Source: Legionellales bacterium (GTDB taxonomy: Bacteria; Pseudomonadota; Gammaproteobacteria; PIVX01). Taken from it: a DNA stretch of 8,047 bases. Below, one piece after another: positions 1 to 5,411 of the stretch. The notes beneath the pieces were generated by a model. That model saw only the letters and a program-made list of their open reading frames with translations. It was not told where the DNA came from and did not search any database. Every line of letters begins with the position of its first letter. Position 1 is the stretch's first letter. A program made the position numbers and the translations under genes. The stretch spans positions 1 through 8,047 of the forward strand of contig JABSQI010000067.1 in the NCBI GenBank assembly GCA_013215905.1, written 5' to 3'.

Positions 1-561
1 ATGTGAGAATAATCCTGTATTTGTAGTTTTTATTTGAGGTTAGTTACATTTTAAGGCAATTTATCTAGATTTGTAATTGTTCTTTAACATTTCTCTTACG
101 AATAAAATAACTCTTTTTTTGCTTATATATATAGTAATTCCAAAATTACAGGAATATTTTTATTTATCTCACAATAATTTGAAGATAGTTTTTTTATCAA
201 TTAATTAACAATCGAGAACTTATACAATAAGATTAATATCTTGAGTAGCTAATTACCTATTATATTTTGATCTACTATATTACACTTATTTTTATAACAA
301 ATTTATTATGTAGCTAAATACACTTAGTACTTATTCCTGGATTAATATATTATGTAAAAATCGTTTTTACGATGTAGCCAGCAATAGATATACAAAGCTC
401 CCAGAAATTTTAGAAAGAAACACAACAGATTAAAAAGAAATCTTTTCCAAGATAGTGAATGGGTTGAATCTAACATTCGAAAAATAAACTATAACGCTAC
501 ACGAACTGCATAAATAAATTTTATCAATATAATTTTAATATACTTATTAAGATCTTGTTGT
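1..561. other. Intergenic region without a confident gene
   Basis: This stretch is very AT-rich and contains no convincing coding sequence, tRNA or rRNA. A 44-codon ATG-started ORF lies on the minus strand (342-476). Its product would be hydrophobic in the middle, but it has no ribosome-binding site. On the opposite strand a 41-codon frame without a start (388-513) is also open. Neither exceeds what chance gives in such AT-rich DNA. A small perfect hairpin, ATCGT-TTTT-ACGAT, sits at 360-373 and lacks a following T-run. I see no clear terminator for the pilin gene that ends at 562. The region may be decayed coding DNA, but that is inference. Confidence 0.6.
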
Positions 562-1068
562 TTAGGGAACTACGACAGTTACTGCGCCATTTGATAAATT
601 ATAATTAAAGCTTCTTCCAACAGAGCTATTAAGAGTATAAGTACAGTTTAGATAATCTTCACTTACACTAGCAGTAAATTCTTTAGATACATCTGGTGAT
701 GCAGCAACAGAAGGCGCATTTTTTATCAAACCTGAAAATAAATCTACACATTCTGCAGTAGTAAAATCTCCATCTCCACCTGCAGATTGTACATTTTCCG
801 GCCATCCTTCATCAGTTACTCCTATGATCTGCCCTGTTTCAGAAGTAATGCTGGCAACTGAAGAACTACCACCCTCAGAAATCCAGCTAGAATGCACTAA
901 ACTAACACCTGATGCAAACGTATTTGCAACAGATTTTACCTTAGCAGATGCAGCGCTACCTGAAAAATCAAAGAACTTTGGGATTGCTACAGCAGAGATA
1001 ATTCCAGCTATAATTATCACTGTAATTAATTCAATTAAAGTAAAACCTTTAATATACCTAAAATGCAT
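562..1068 (-). CDS. Type IV pilin-like protein (MSHA-type prepilin)
   Basis: The 168-residue product is a prepilin-family protein, expected to be cleaved and N-methylated by prepilin peptidase and assembled into a type IV pilus or type II secretion pseudopilus. The short basic leader MHFRYIKG is followed by the class III cleavage site G8/F9 and FTLIEL, so the invariant mature Glu5 is present (residue 13). A hydrophobic helix covers about residues 9-30, with the usual proline at its end (AIPKFF). The globular part is rich in Ser, Ala and Gly. Cys107 and Cys142 could form the C-terminal disulfide typical of pilins. The stretch around residues 83-92 (VTDEGWP) resembles MSHA-like pilins. The ATG at 1068 has an AAAGG ribosome-binding site 8 bases upstream. 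No assembly ATPase, platform protein or prepilin peptidase gene is adjacent, so it must use machinery encoded elsewhere. The class is certain; the MSHA subtype is a guess. Confidence 0.92.
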   Translation of the reverse strand: MHFRYIKGFTLIELITVIIIAGIISAVAIPKFFDFSGSAASAKVKSVANTFASGVSLVHSSWISEGGSSSVASITSETGQIIGVTDEGWPENVQSAGGDGDFTTAECVDLFSGLIKNAPSVAASPDVSKEFTASVSEDYLNCTYTLNSSVGRSFNYNLSNGAVTVVVP

Positions 1069-1101
1069 TTTCCATACCTTTAAAAAACATATACTATTTA
1101 A

Positions 1102-1131
1102 ATTATAGTAAATCTAGTAACTTATTGAAAA
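1102..1131 (-). promoter_or_regulatory. Candidate sigma70 promoter of the pilin gene
   Basis: On the minus strand a perfect TATAAT (1107-1102) lies 33 bases before the pilin start codon. An 18-base spacer separates it from TTTTCA (1131-1126), which matches 4 of 6 bases of the -35 consensus. AT-rich DNA yields such matches readily, so this is tentative. Confidence 0.35.
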
Positions 1132-1459
1132 ACAATAATATAATTTTGAATTTAGCACATTAATAAAGAGCGTTTATAAAATATTTCACAAATTGATCTT
1201 AAATGAGTTTTTTATGATCTTATTCACTGCTAATTTATTGGAAAACATTTTTCGCCATAAACTATATTTATATCATATCTAATTTATCTTTTTTGAACTA
1301 AAACATAATCCCTATGTATTATCACAAAATTTTGAACAGTGCCGAGAAATTACAGCATATCCAAAGCTTTGTTGTCCGGTTCTCGTTAAATTTATATCAG
1401 CAAATTCTAGTTAATGTTTTCTATATCTCAAATTGACAGAACTACTAAAATGAATTTTT

Positions 1460-1630
1460 TCATTCTAAGTTTCTTGGGATCGCTAACCTAGAATCTAAAA
1501 GTAAGCTTTTTAATATCTTAAGTATCAAACCTGTGATAGAAAATACCAACCACATGTATCTACCAAACGAAAATATTTCTGAAATATAGAGAAAACCTAC
1601 AGTACAAACTACACAAATCATATTTACCAT
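1460..1630 (-). CDS. Doubtful small membrane protein, 56 residues
   Basis: An ATG-started minus-strand frame runs from 1630 to a TGA at 1460-1462. It encodes 56 residues beginning MVNMICVVCTVGF. Two hydrophobic stretches (about residues 4-17 and 26-40) are followed by a basic, soluble tail containing KILKS and AIPRNLE, which would suit a small two-helix membrane protein. Against it: no clear ribosome-binding site precedes the ATG (only TTGAATT), no homologue is recognised, and a T-rich strand yields hydrophobic codons by chance. It could also be a remnant of a larger gene. I list it because it is the longest open frame in the gap and is easily missed. Confidence 0.22.
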   Translation of the reverse strand: MVNMICVVCTVGFLYISEIFSFGRYMWLVFSITGLILKILKSLLLDSRLAIPRNLE

Positions 1631-1652
1631 AATTCAAGACAGGCTCATTATA

Positions 1653-1681
1653 TTGTGCTTGATTTTATTTTAGGATATAAT
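1653..1681 (+). promoter_or_regulatory. Candidate sigma70 promoter for wzm-wzt
   Basis: TTGTGC (1653-1658) and a perfect TATAAT (1676-1681) are separated by exactly 17 bases. Transcription would start near 1688 and leave a leader of about 90 bases before the wzm start at 1777. The -35 box matches only its first three bases. It is the best candidate in the region upstream of the operon. Confidence 0.45.
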
Positions 1682-1776
1682 TTGGTAGTTTAGAAGGCAT
1701 TGAGTAAGGATTGCCCGAGTTATCTATCTATACAGATAAGCGTTTAATTAAAAGATCTTGATGTAAGATTATAAGT

Positions 1777-2577
1777 ATGTTTAAAAAAAGACTGTCACTG
1801 GCTTATAAAGAAATTATTGACGGATTAACTTCTTGGAAAACATGGGTAGCTCTTGGGTATGCAGATATCCAAATTCAGTACAGAAGATCAACTATTGGTC
1901 CTTTTTGGATCACACTTAGTATGGGCGTCATGATTTATAGTATGGGCTTTTTGTACGGTAGCCTTTTTAAAATGGATATGTATTCTTATTTTCCACATTT
2001 AGCCGTTGGATTCTTAGTTTGGAATTTTATATCTGCTATGGTTGTAGAATCTACAAATAGTTTTATTGAAGCATCTGGATTTATCAAACAAGAGAAAAGA
2101 CCATTTCCAATTTATGTCTTTAGAGTGATAGTCAGAAATGTAATTATTGCCGCACATAATTTTATAGCAATTGTACCAATTCTTATATTCACAACGAAAC
2201 ATTTTGGGATAACACAATTTGTAATGTTAATTTTCGGTTTTATCTTATTAATGTGGTGTTGTATTACCTTTGGCATGATTTTAGGAGTGTTAGGCGCAAG
2301 ATTTAGAGATTTACATCAAATAGTAAATAGCTGCATTACTTTAATATTTTTTGTAACACCAATAGTGTGGACAGCTGAAATGCTGCCCCCTAATCGAGCA
2401 TGGATTTCACAATTTAATCCAATATCTCACATGATAAATCTTATTCGAGAACCTTTAATTGGAAAAATTACATCATCATCTAGCTTAATAATGTCATTAT
2501 TAATCTGTATAATTAGTTCAATTTTAGCTATGCTATGCTTTGCAAGAACTAGGCACCGTATAGCTTTTTGGGTTTAA
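1777..2577 (+). CDS. wzm: ABC-2 type polysaccharide export permease (Wzm/KpsM family)
   Basis: This 266-residue inner-membrane protein is the permease half of an ABC exporter that moves lipid-linked O-antigen, capsular or similar glycan from cytoplasm to periplasm. Its length is typical of Wzm/KpsM/RfbA. Six hydrophobic segments are visible at about residues 43-63, 71-92, 119-139, 146-173, 185-199 and 237-256. Family marks include the amphipathic N-terminal stretch with QYRRSTIGPFW (35-44), the cytoplasmic GARFRDL (173-179) that contacts the ATPase, and the C-terminal FNPISHMINLIREPL (213-227). The start ATG at 1777 has no strong Shine-Dalgarno, only a purine-poor TAAG-like stretch. The ATPase gene follows after 5 bases. 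No glycosyltransferase, sugar-nucleotide or polymer-modifying genes flank the pair, so the glycan cannot be named. Other ABC-2 exporters, such as those for teichoic acid, share the fold, but the Gram-negative context favours Wzm. Confidence 0.93.
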   Translation: MFKKRLSLAYKEIIDGLTSWKTWVALGYADIQIQYRRSTIGPFWITLSMGVMIYSMGFLYGSLFKMDMYSYFPHLAVGFLVWNFISAMVVESTNSFIEASGFIKQEKRPFPIYVFRVIVRNVIIAAHNFIAIVPILIFTTKHFGITQFVMLIFGFILLMWCCITFGMILGVLGARFRDLHQIVNSCITLIFFVTPIVWTAEMLPPNRAWISQFNPISHMINLIREPLIGKITSSSSLIMSLLICIISSILAMLCFARTRHRIAFWV

Positions 2578-2582
2578 CAATT

Positions 2583-3335
2583 ATGGCTCATATTAAATTA
2601 AATTCTGTCGATCTTGAATTTCCAATATATGGTAATAATTCTAGATCACTTAAACAAAGAGTTTTAAATTTTTCATCGGGAGGAGCAATCAAAAAATTTG
2701 ATTCAGTTACCACCGTTAAGGCATTAGATAACCTAAGTATAGAATTGAAAGATGGCGATAAAATAGGTTTAATTGGGCATAACGGATCAGGAAAAAGCAC
2801 CCTTTTAAGATTATTGGCCGGTATTTATGAACCAATTATCGGTTCAATAGAAGTTCAAGGAAGCATTGCTTCACTAATAGACTTTACTATGGGACTAATG
2901 CCGGAGTTAACCGGCATTGAAAATATAAAACTAATGGGGAAACTAAAAGGCCTCAATAAAGATGAAGTAAGCAACAATATCCAAAGTATTGTCGAATTCA
3001 CTGAACTAGGGGATTTTATTTATCTACCAATAAGATCTTATTCTAGTGGTATGCAGCTTAGGTTAGCTTTTGCATTAGCTACCCAATATCATTTTGAAAT
3101 ATTTTTGATTGATGAAGTTGTTGGTGTTGGAGACGTTTCTTTTCAAGAACAAGCCAAAAAAAGGATAAATAATATTGTAGATAAATCAAATATAGTCGTG
3201 CTTGCTTCACACGACGACAATATTCTTAAACAAATATGTAATAAGATTCTGTGGTTAGACAAAGGAAAAATTGTCTTTAGTGGCTCCCCTGATGAAGCCC
3301 TTGAAAAATATAACAAGAAACATGGCCATTTCTAA
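2583..3335 (+). CDS. wzt: ABC transporter ATPase for polysaccharide export (Wzt/KpsT family)
   Basis: The product is the nucleotide-binding subunit that powers the Wzm permease encoded just upstream. From the ATG at 2583 it has 250 residues. It shows a Walker A motif GHNGSGKST (65-73), the family-specific MPELTGIENI stretch (106-115) that couples to the permease, the signature YSSGMQLRLAFA (153-164), Walker B EIFLIDE with the catalytic glutamate (172-178), and the H-loop histidine in ASHD (His210). A TTG five codons further upstream (2568) keeps the frame open but would overlap wzm, so the ATG is preferred. The protein stops soon after the nucleotide-binding domain. It therefore lacks the ~150-residue carbohydrate-binding C-terminal domain of O9a-type Wzt and resembles KpsT or short Wzt forms, which do not need a capped chain end. 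I see no terminator downstream; the next gene converges 53 bases later. Confidence 0.94.
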   Translation: MAHIKLNSVDLEFPIYGNNSRSLKQRVLNFSSGGAIKKFDSVTTVKALDNLSIELKDGDKIGLIGHNGSGKSTLLRLLAGIYEPIIGSIEVQGSIASLIDFTMGLMPELTGIENIKLMGKLKGLNKDEVSNNIQSIVEFTELGDFIYLPIRSYSSGMQLRLAFALATQYHFEIFLIDEVVGVGDVSFQEQAKKRINNIVDKSNIVVLASHDDNILKQICNKILWLDKGKIVFSGSPDEALEKYNKKHGHF

Positions 3336-3388
3336 GAATTACCCAGATCTACAAATATCTATTAACAATATACGAAATAGTTGATGTC

Positions 3389-4021
3389 TTAATTTAATAT
3401 TGAAAATGTTTCATTTTTTATGTCAGATGCTATAAAAATAGCTAATGTTCCACTATCAAATTCAATTGAGACTTCATCCATAATAGCCAAATTACGAATA
3501 CTAATTTTTTGTTCGAGAGCAAGATTTTCATTTATAAGTTCGAACTCTAAACCTGTAGTTCTTAACTTCCTAACCTTGGGAAATGGAATAATTGATACAA
3601 TTCTATCTTTAATATTAGTTAATCGAATATTCTTTCTTGTTAAAAAATAATTTTGATTTTGATCAATGAACTTTATCCTAATTTTATCAAGATATTTACT
3701 CGCAACATATAAATTTCCTAAGCAATGATCTAGTTCTCCTCCTGAACCACCATACACTATAATTTCTTGATAAATTTTTTGTAAATAGTTAATAGCTTTA
3801 TCAAAATCTGTATAGTTTTGATTCTCAAGTCTGATAGTTTTGATTTTAGGACTAATTGTTCCAATAGAATCTAGATCTCCTAAGATTGCCTTAATGGGCA
3901 AGCCTAGTGAAGATATTTTATGAATAGCCCCATCAATAGCATAAATATCTAAAGTATCGTCCAAATTTTCTAATATAAAATTTTTATTAATATCTCCATT
4001 TAGGATCACATTTGCTTTCAT
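3389..4021 (-). CDS. thiN: Thiamine pyrophosphokinase (thiamine diphosphokinase)
   Basis: This cytoplasmic enzyme transfers pyrophosphate from ATP to thiamine, giving TPP, and traps imported thiamine as cofactor. The 210-residue protein has the normal family length and order: an N-terminal catalytic domain with AIDGAI (28-33), the metal-binding GDLDS (48-52), the NYTDFDKA motif (69-76) and GGSGGELDH (91-99), then a C-terminal all-beta thiamine-binding domain from about residue 130. In the last motif a glutamate (Glu96) stands where many family members have arginine (GGRxDH). The start ATG at 4021 overlaps the transporter stop codon as ATGA, with no Shine-Dalgarno of its own, so translation is probably coupled. 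It lies downstream of the TPP riboswitch and should be co-regulated with the transporter. No terminator is evident after its stop. Confidence 0.95.
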   Translation of the reverse strand: MKANVILNGDINKNFILENLDDTLDIYAIDGAIHKISSLGLPIKAILGDLDSIGTISPKIKTIRLENQNYTDFDKAINYLQKIYQEIIVYGGSGGELDHCLGNLYVASKYLDKIRIKFIDQNQNYFLTRKNIRLTNIKDRIVSIIPFPKVRKLRTTGLEFELINENLALEQKISIRNLAIMDEVSIEFDSGTLAIFIASDIKNETFSILN

Positions 4022-4602
4022 GCGTAATTTTGTTCAACAGTTAAAATATTGCATTTTCTTAGCTTAGTCCAGTTTGCTAACCCTATAACTGCTAATACTA
4101 AATAACACATAAATAAGAATGCATGGAAATACAAGGATTGATAGAACATTAAATATATAAATACACTATCAGCAATTATCCATGCATACCAGCACTCTAT
4201 TATTTTTCTTGATGAAAGCATTTGTGCTACTATGCTCGTTCCTACAGCTACAGCCTCTACTAGAGGAAAACTTGTATCAGTATATCTTATCATTAGAAAA
4301 CATAATCCATATATGATTATACCCCAGAGAAAAATTAAGCTTAATATTTGACTACTACTAATTTCATTAATTGTAATACCTGTGTGTTTACTAGTTTTAT
4401 TCCAAAAATACCAGCCATAAATGCTAACACATAAATACATGTTCTCAAGAAGCAAACTCGCATACATCTTATATTGGAAATATAAAACACTATTTATGCC
4501 TATGGCTAAAATATAAATGGGCCACATTTTTATATTCGCCTTAACAAAATAGAAAGTTCCTATTAAAGATAGAATAGTTCCTATTAGATCTAAATAATTC
4601 AT
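4018..4602 (-). CDS. pnuT: PnuC-family vitamin transporter, probably thiamine (PnuT)
   Basis: The product is an inner-membrane facilitator of the PnuC family, in which uptake is driven by intracellular phosphorylation of the vitamin. From the ATG at 4602 it has 194 residues and seven likely membrane helices (about 4-20, 27-43, 49-68, 84-105, 113-129, 135-153, 157-176). Family marks include an Asn/Tyr-rich helix (GINSVLYFQYKMYASLLLEN, 35-54), IYGWYFW (61-67), and CWYAWIIADSVFIYL (137-151). PnuC proteins carry nicotinamide riboside; thiamine is inferred here from the TPP riboswitch upstream and the translationally coupled thiamine pyrophosphokinase downstream. The ATG at 4602 is chosen over a TTG nine codons upstream (4629) because GGAG (4612-4609) sits 6 bases before it. 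That same GGAG could be masked by the riboswitch (see the regulatory entry). Confidence 0.93.
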   Translation of the reverse strand: MNYLDLIGTILSLIGTFYFVKANIKMWPIYILAIGINSVLYFQYKMYASLLLENMYLCVSIYGWYFWNKTSKHTGITINEISSSQILSLIFLWGIIIYGLCFLMIRYTDTSFPLVEAVAVGTSIVAQMLSSRKIIECWYAWIIADSVFIYLMFYQSLYFHAFLFMCYLVLAVIGLANWTKLRKCNILTVEQNYA

Positions 4603-4605
4603 GTA

Positions 4606-4656
4606 AGTCTCCAATCTAGTATGCAGCAAGATAAATATAACGAAGACACAAAGACT
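4606..4656 (-). promoter_or_regulatory. Possible ribosome-binding-site sequestering helix of the riboswitch
   Basis: Between the riboswitch aptamer and the pnuT start, AGTCTTT (4656-4650) can pair with GGAGACT (4612-4606), five Watson-Crick plus two G-U pairs. GGAGACT contains the Shine-Dalgarno GGAG. No terminator hairpin with a T-run is present here, so control of translation initiation is the more likely mode. The pairing is seen in the sequence; its role is inference. Confidence 0.4.
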
Positions 4657-4664
4657 CGGTTTAA

Positions 4665-4745
4665 GAACTTTCTCCCTTCGCAGGCATTACCCTGAGCAGG
4701 TTATATGGGTATGATCTCAGCTACAAATAGCACCCCAGTGATAGT
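4665..4745 (-). promoter_or_regulatory. TPP riboswitch (THI element)
   Basis: Read on the minus strand, the conserved blocks of the thiamine pyrophosphate aptamer appear in order: CTGGGGTGC (4738-4730), a small P3 hairpin GCTA-TTTG-TAGC (4731-4720), CTGAGA (4720-4715), ACCC (4710-4707), ACCTG (4701-4697), GGGTAATGCC (4692-4683) and GCGAAGGGA (4681-4673). CTGAGA contacts the pyrimidine ring and the GCG/GGGA side belongs to the pyrophosphate-binding arm in known structures. The P3 arm is minimal. The element sits about 70 bases before the pnuT start, so TPP should repress the transporter and kinase. Exact ends are approximate. Confidence 0.97.
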
Positions 4746-4791
4746 AATTTAACAAATTTTTTACTCTAAATAAACACTTTTGTATTAATTT

Positions 4792-4819
4792 ACTATATAT
4801 ATGAGTATAAACCCCTCAA
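4792..4819 (-). promoter_or_regulatory. Candidate sigma70 promoter of the thiamine operon
   Basis: On the minus strand TTGAGG (4819-4814, 4 of 6 matches) and TATAGT (4797-4792, 5 of 6 matches) are spaced by 16 bases. Transcription would start near 4785, some 40 bases before the aptamer, so the whole riboswitch would be in the leader. Confidence 0.42.
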
Positions 4820-4957
4820 TTAATATTAGTTTTTTGCTATAAACAATATGCGTATTCCTACTTTTTTTTAAACAGACACCTACATTATTAGCGAATATTA
4901 AAAACTATATTTTGACATAAGCAGGTAAGTTACTAAAAGGAATTTAAGGAACTCAAG

Positions 4958-5341
4958 ATGAAAATTAAGAATTTAATGTTATGTAGTTGTCTAATTATGT
5001 CTATAACCAGTGTCTGGGCGGGTAATAACTCTTCTTCTAAAGTTACATTAGATAAAGATGAGTCTCAACATGTCTATGCTGTAATAGATAATAATGATAA
5101 AAGTATTCTTGCATATGGAGTTGCAAAAGACGTCTTTGAAGCAAGAGAGCAAGTGAAACAGTTCTATTCAGATAGTTATAGTATTGTAATAAATGATGAA
5201 GGAGGTAGTTTTGTAAAGAAAATATTCGAGGCTCAAGCTAAGATCTATTATCATGTAATTTTAAAAGGTGAACCTCCTATATTTCAAGCAGAATTATTTT
5301 TATCAAGAATATTTAAGCAAACTAAATGGCTCTCATTTTAA
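4958..5341 (+). CDS. Secreted protein of unknown function, 127 residues
   Basis: I do not recognise this protein. It begins with a typical Sec signal peptide: basic MKIKN, a hydrophobic core to about residue 19, and a likely signal-peptidase I site after VWA (21/22). The mature ~106 residues are charged, with alternating strand-like and helical stretches: HVYAVIDN (38-45), a helix around VFEAREQVKQFY (59-70), SIVINDEG (75-82), and a hydrophobic IYYHVIL (96-102). The mature part has no cysteine and no membrane anchor, so a periplasmic or exported location is expected. Cys9 and Cys11 lie inside the signal core and do not form a proper lipobox. The ATG is supported by AAGGA (4946-4950), 7 bases upstream. 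The gene stands alone between the divergent thiamine operon and the convergent autotransporter gene. Confidence 0.82.
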   Translation: MKIKNLMLCSCLIMSITSVWAGNNSSSKVTLDKDESQHVYAVIDNNDKSILAYGVAKDVFEAREQVKQFYSDSYSIVINDEGGSFVKKIFEAQAKIYYHVILKGEPPIFQAELFLSRIFKQTKWLSF

Positions 5342-5365
5342 TTTTGAATGATCACCCCCAAAAAC

Positions 5366-5402
5366 TATTAGCTCCATATCTCTTATAGATACGGAGCTAA
5401 TA
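5366..5402 (-). terminator. Intrinsic terminator of the inverse autotransporter gene
   Basis: A strong hairpin occupies the gap between two convergent genes. Arms TATTAGCTCC (5366-5375) and GGAGCTAATA (5393-5402) pair perfectly. After one A-C mismatch, TATCT (5377-5381) pairs with AGATA (5387-5391) around a 5-base loop. On the minus strand the stem is followed by GTTTTTGG, a short T-run, so it should terminate the autotransporter transcript. On the plus strand no T-run follows, so termination of the 127-residue gene here would be weaker. Confidence 0.75.
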
Positions 5403-5411
5403 TCATATGAA

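Larger units (their letters stand above)
1109..1776. other. Long intergenic region between pilin and wzm
   Basis: About 670 bases separate two divergently transcribed units. The stretch holds the two flanking promoter candidates, one doubtful 56-codon minus-strand ORF (1460-1630) and a possible folded element at 1343-1385. In that element CGAGAA and TTCTCG could pair around the 10-base palindrome CAAAGCTTTG (1362-1371). I found no tRNA, rRNA, insertion-sequence ends or CRISPR repeats. The length is far more than two promoters need. Confidence 0.6.

Noticed and set aside
78..91. TGTTCTTTAACAT-like sequence resembling a ribosomal boxA antitermination site
   Set aside because: No rRNA or tRNA follows, boxB is absent, and the match is expected by chance in AT-rich DNA.
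342..476. A 44-codon minus-strand ORF with a hydrophobic middle
   Set aside because: It has no ribosome-binding site, and this length is common by chance in such AT-rich DNA.
388..513. A 41-codon open plus-strand frame rich in Lys, Arg and Asn
   Set aside because: It has no start codon, its composition is as expected from AT-rich random DNA, and no motif is recognised.
824..1108. A 94-codon plus-strand frame opposite the pilin gene
   Set aside because: It is antisense to a gene with clear prepilin motifs, and its translation resembles no protein.
1449..1464. Small hairpin AATGAA-TTTT-TTCATT
   Set aside because: It is a six-pair AT stem with no T-run at a meaningful gene end.
1683..1760. 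tRNA-like stretch upstream of wzm
   Set aside because: No T-loop GTTCGA motif, no acceptor pairing and no CCA-side complement could be found.
2568..2582. TTG start for the Wzt ATPase overlapping the end of wzm
   Set aside because: The ATG at 2583 gives a usual Wzt N-terminus (MAHIKLNSVDL) and is a better start codon.
2014..2800. Minus-strand frames of 67 and 70 codons opposite wzm and wzt
   Set aside because: They overlap strongly supported genes and look like complement artefacts.
3420..3650. A 76-codon plus-strand frame opposite the thiamine pyrophosphokinase
   Set aside because: It is antisense to the C-terminal half of a gene with intact family motifs.
4603..4629. A nine-codon upstream extension of the thiamine transporter starting at TTG 4629
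   Set aside because: The ATG at 4602 has GGAG 6 bases upstream, fits the family N-terminus, and leaves the proposed control helix outside the gene.
4912..4939. Perfect TTGACA as a -35 box for the 127-residue gene
   Set aside because: The only -10 at suitable spacing is TAAAAG (4934-4939). It would start transcription on the ribosome-binding site and leave almost no leader.
4979..4993. Lipoprotein lipobox at Cys9 or Cys11 of the secreted protein
   Set aside because: The cysteines lie too early, inside the hydrophobic core, and LCSC does not fit the lipobox. A signal-peptidase I site after VWA is better.
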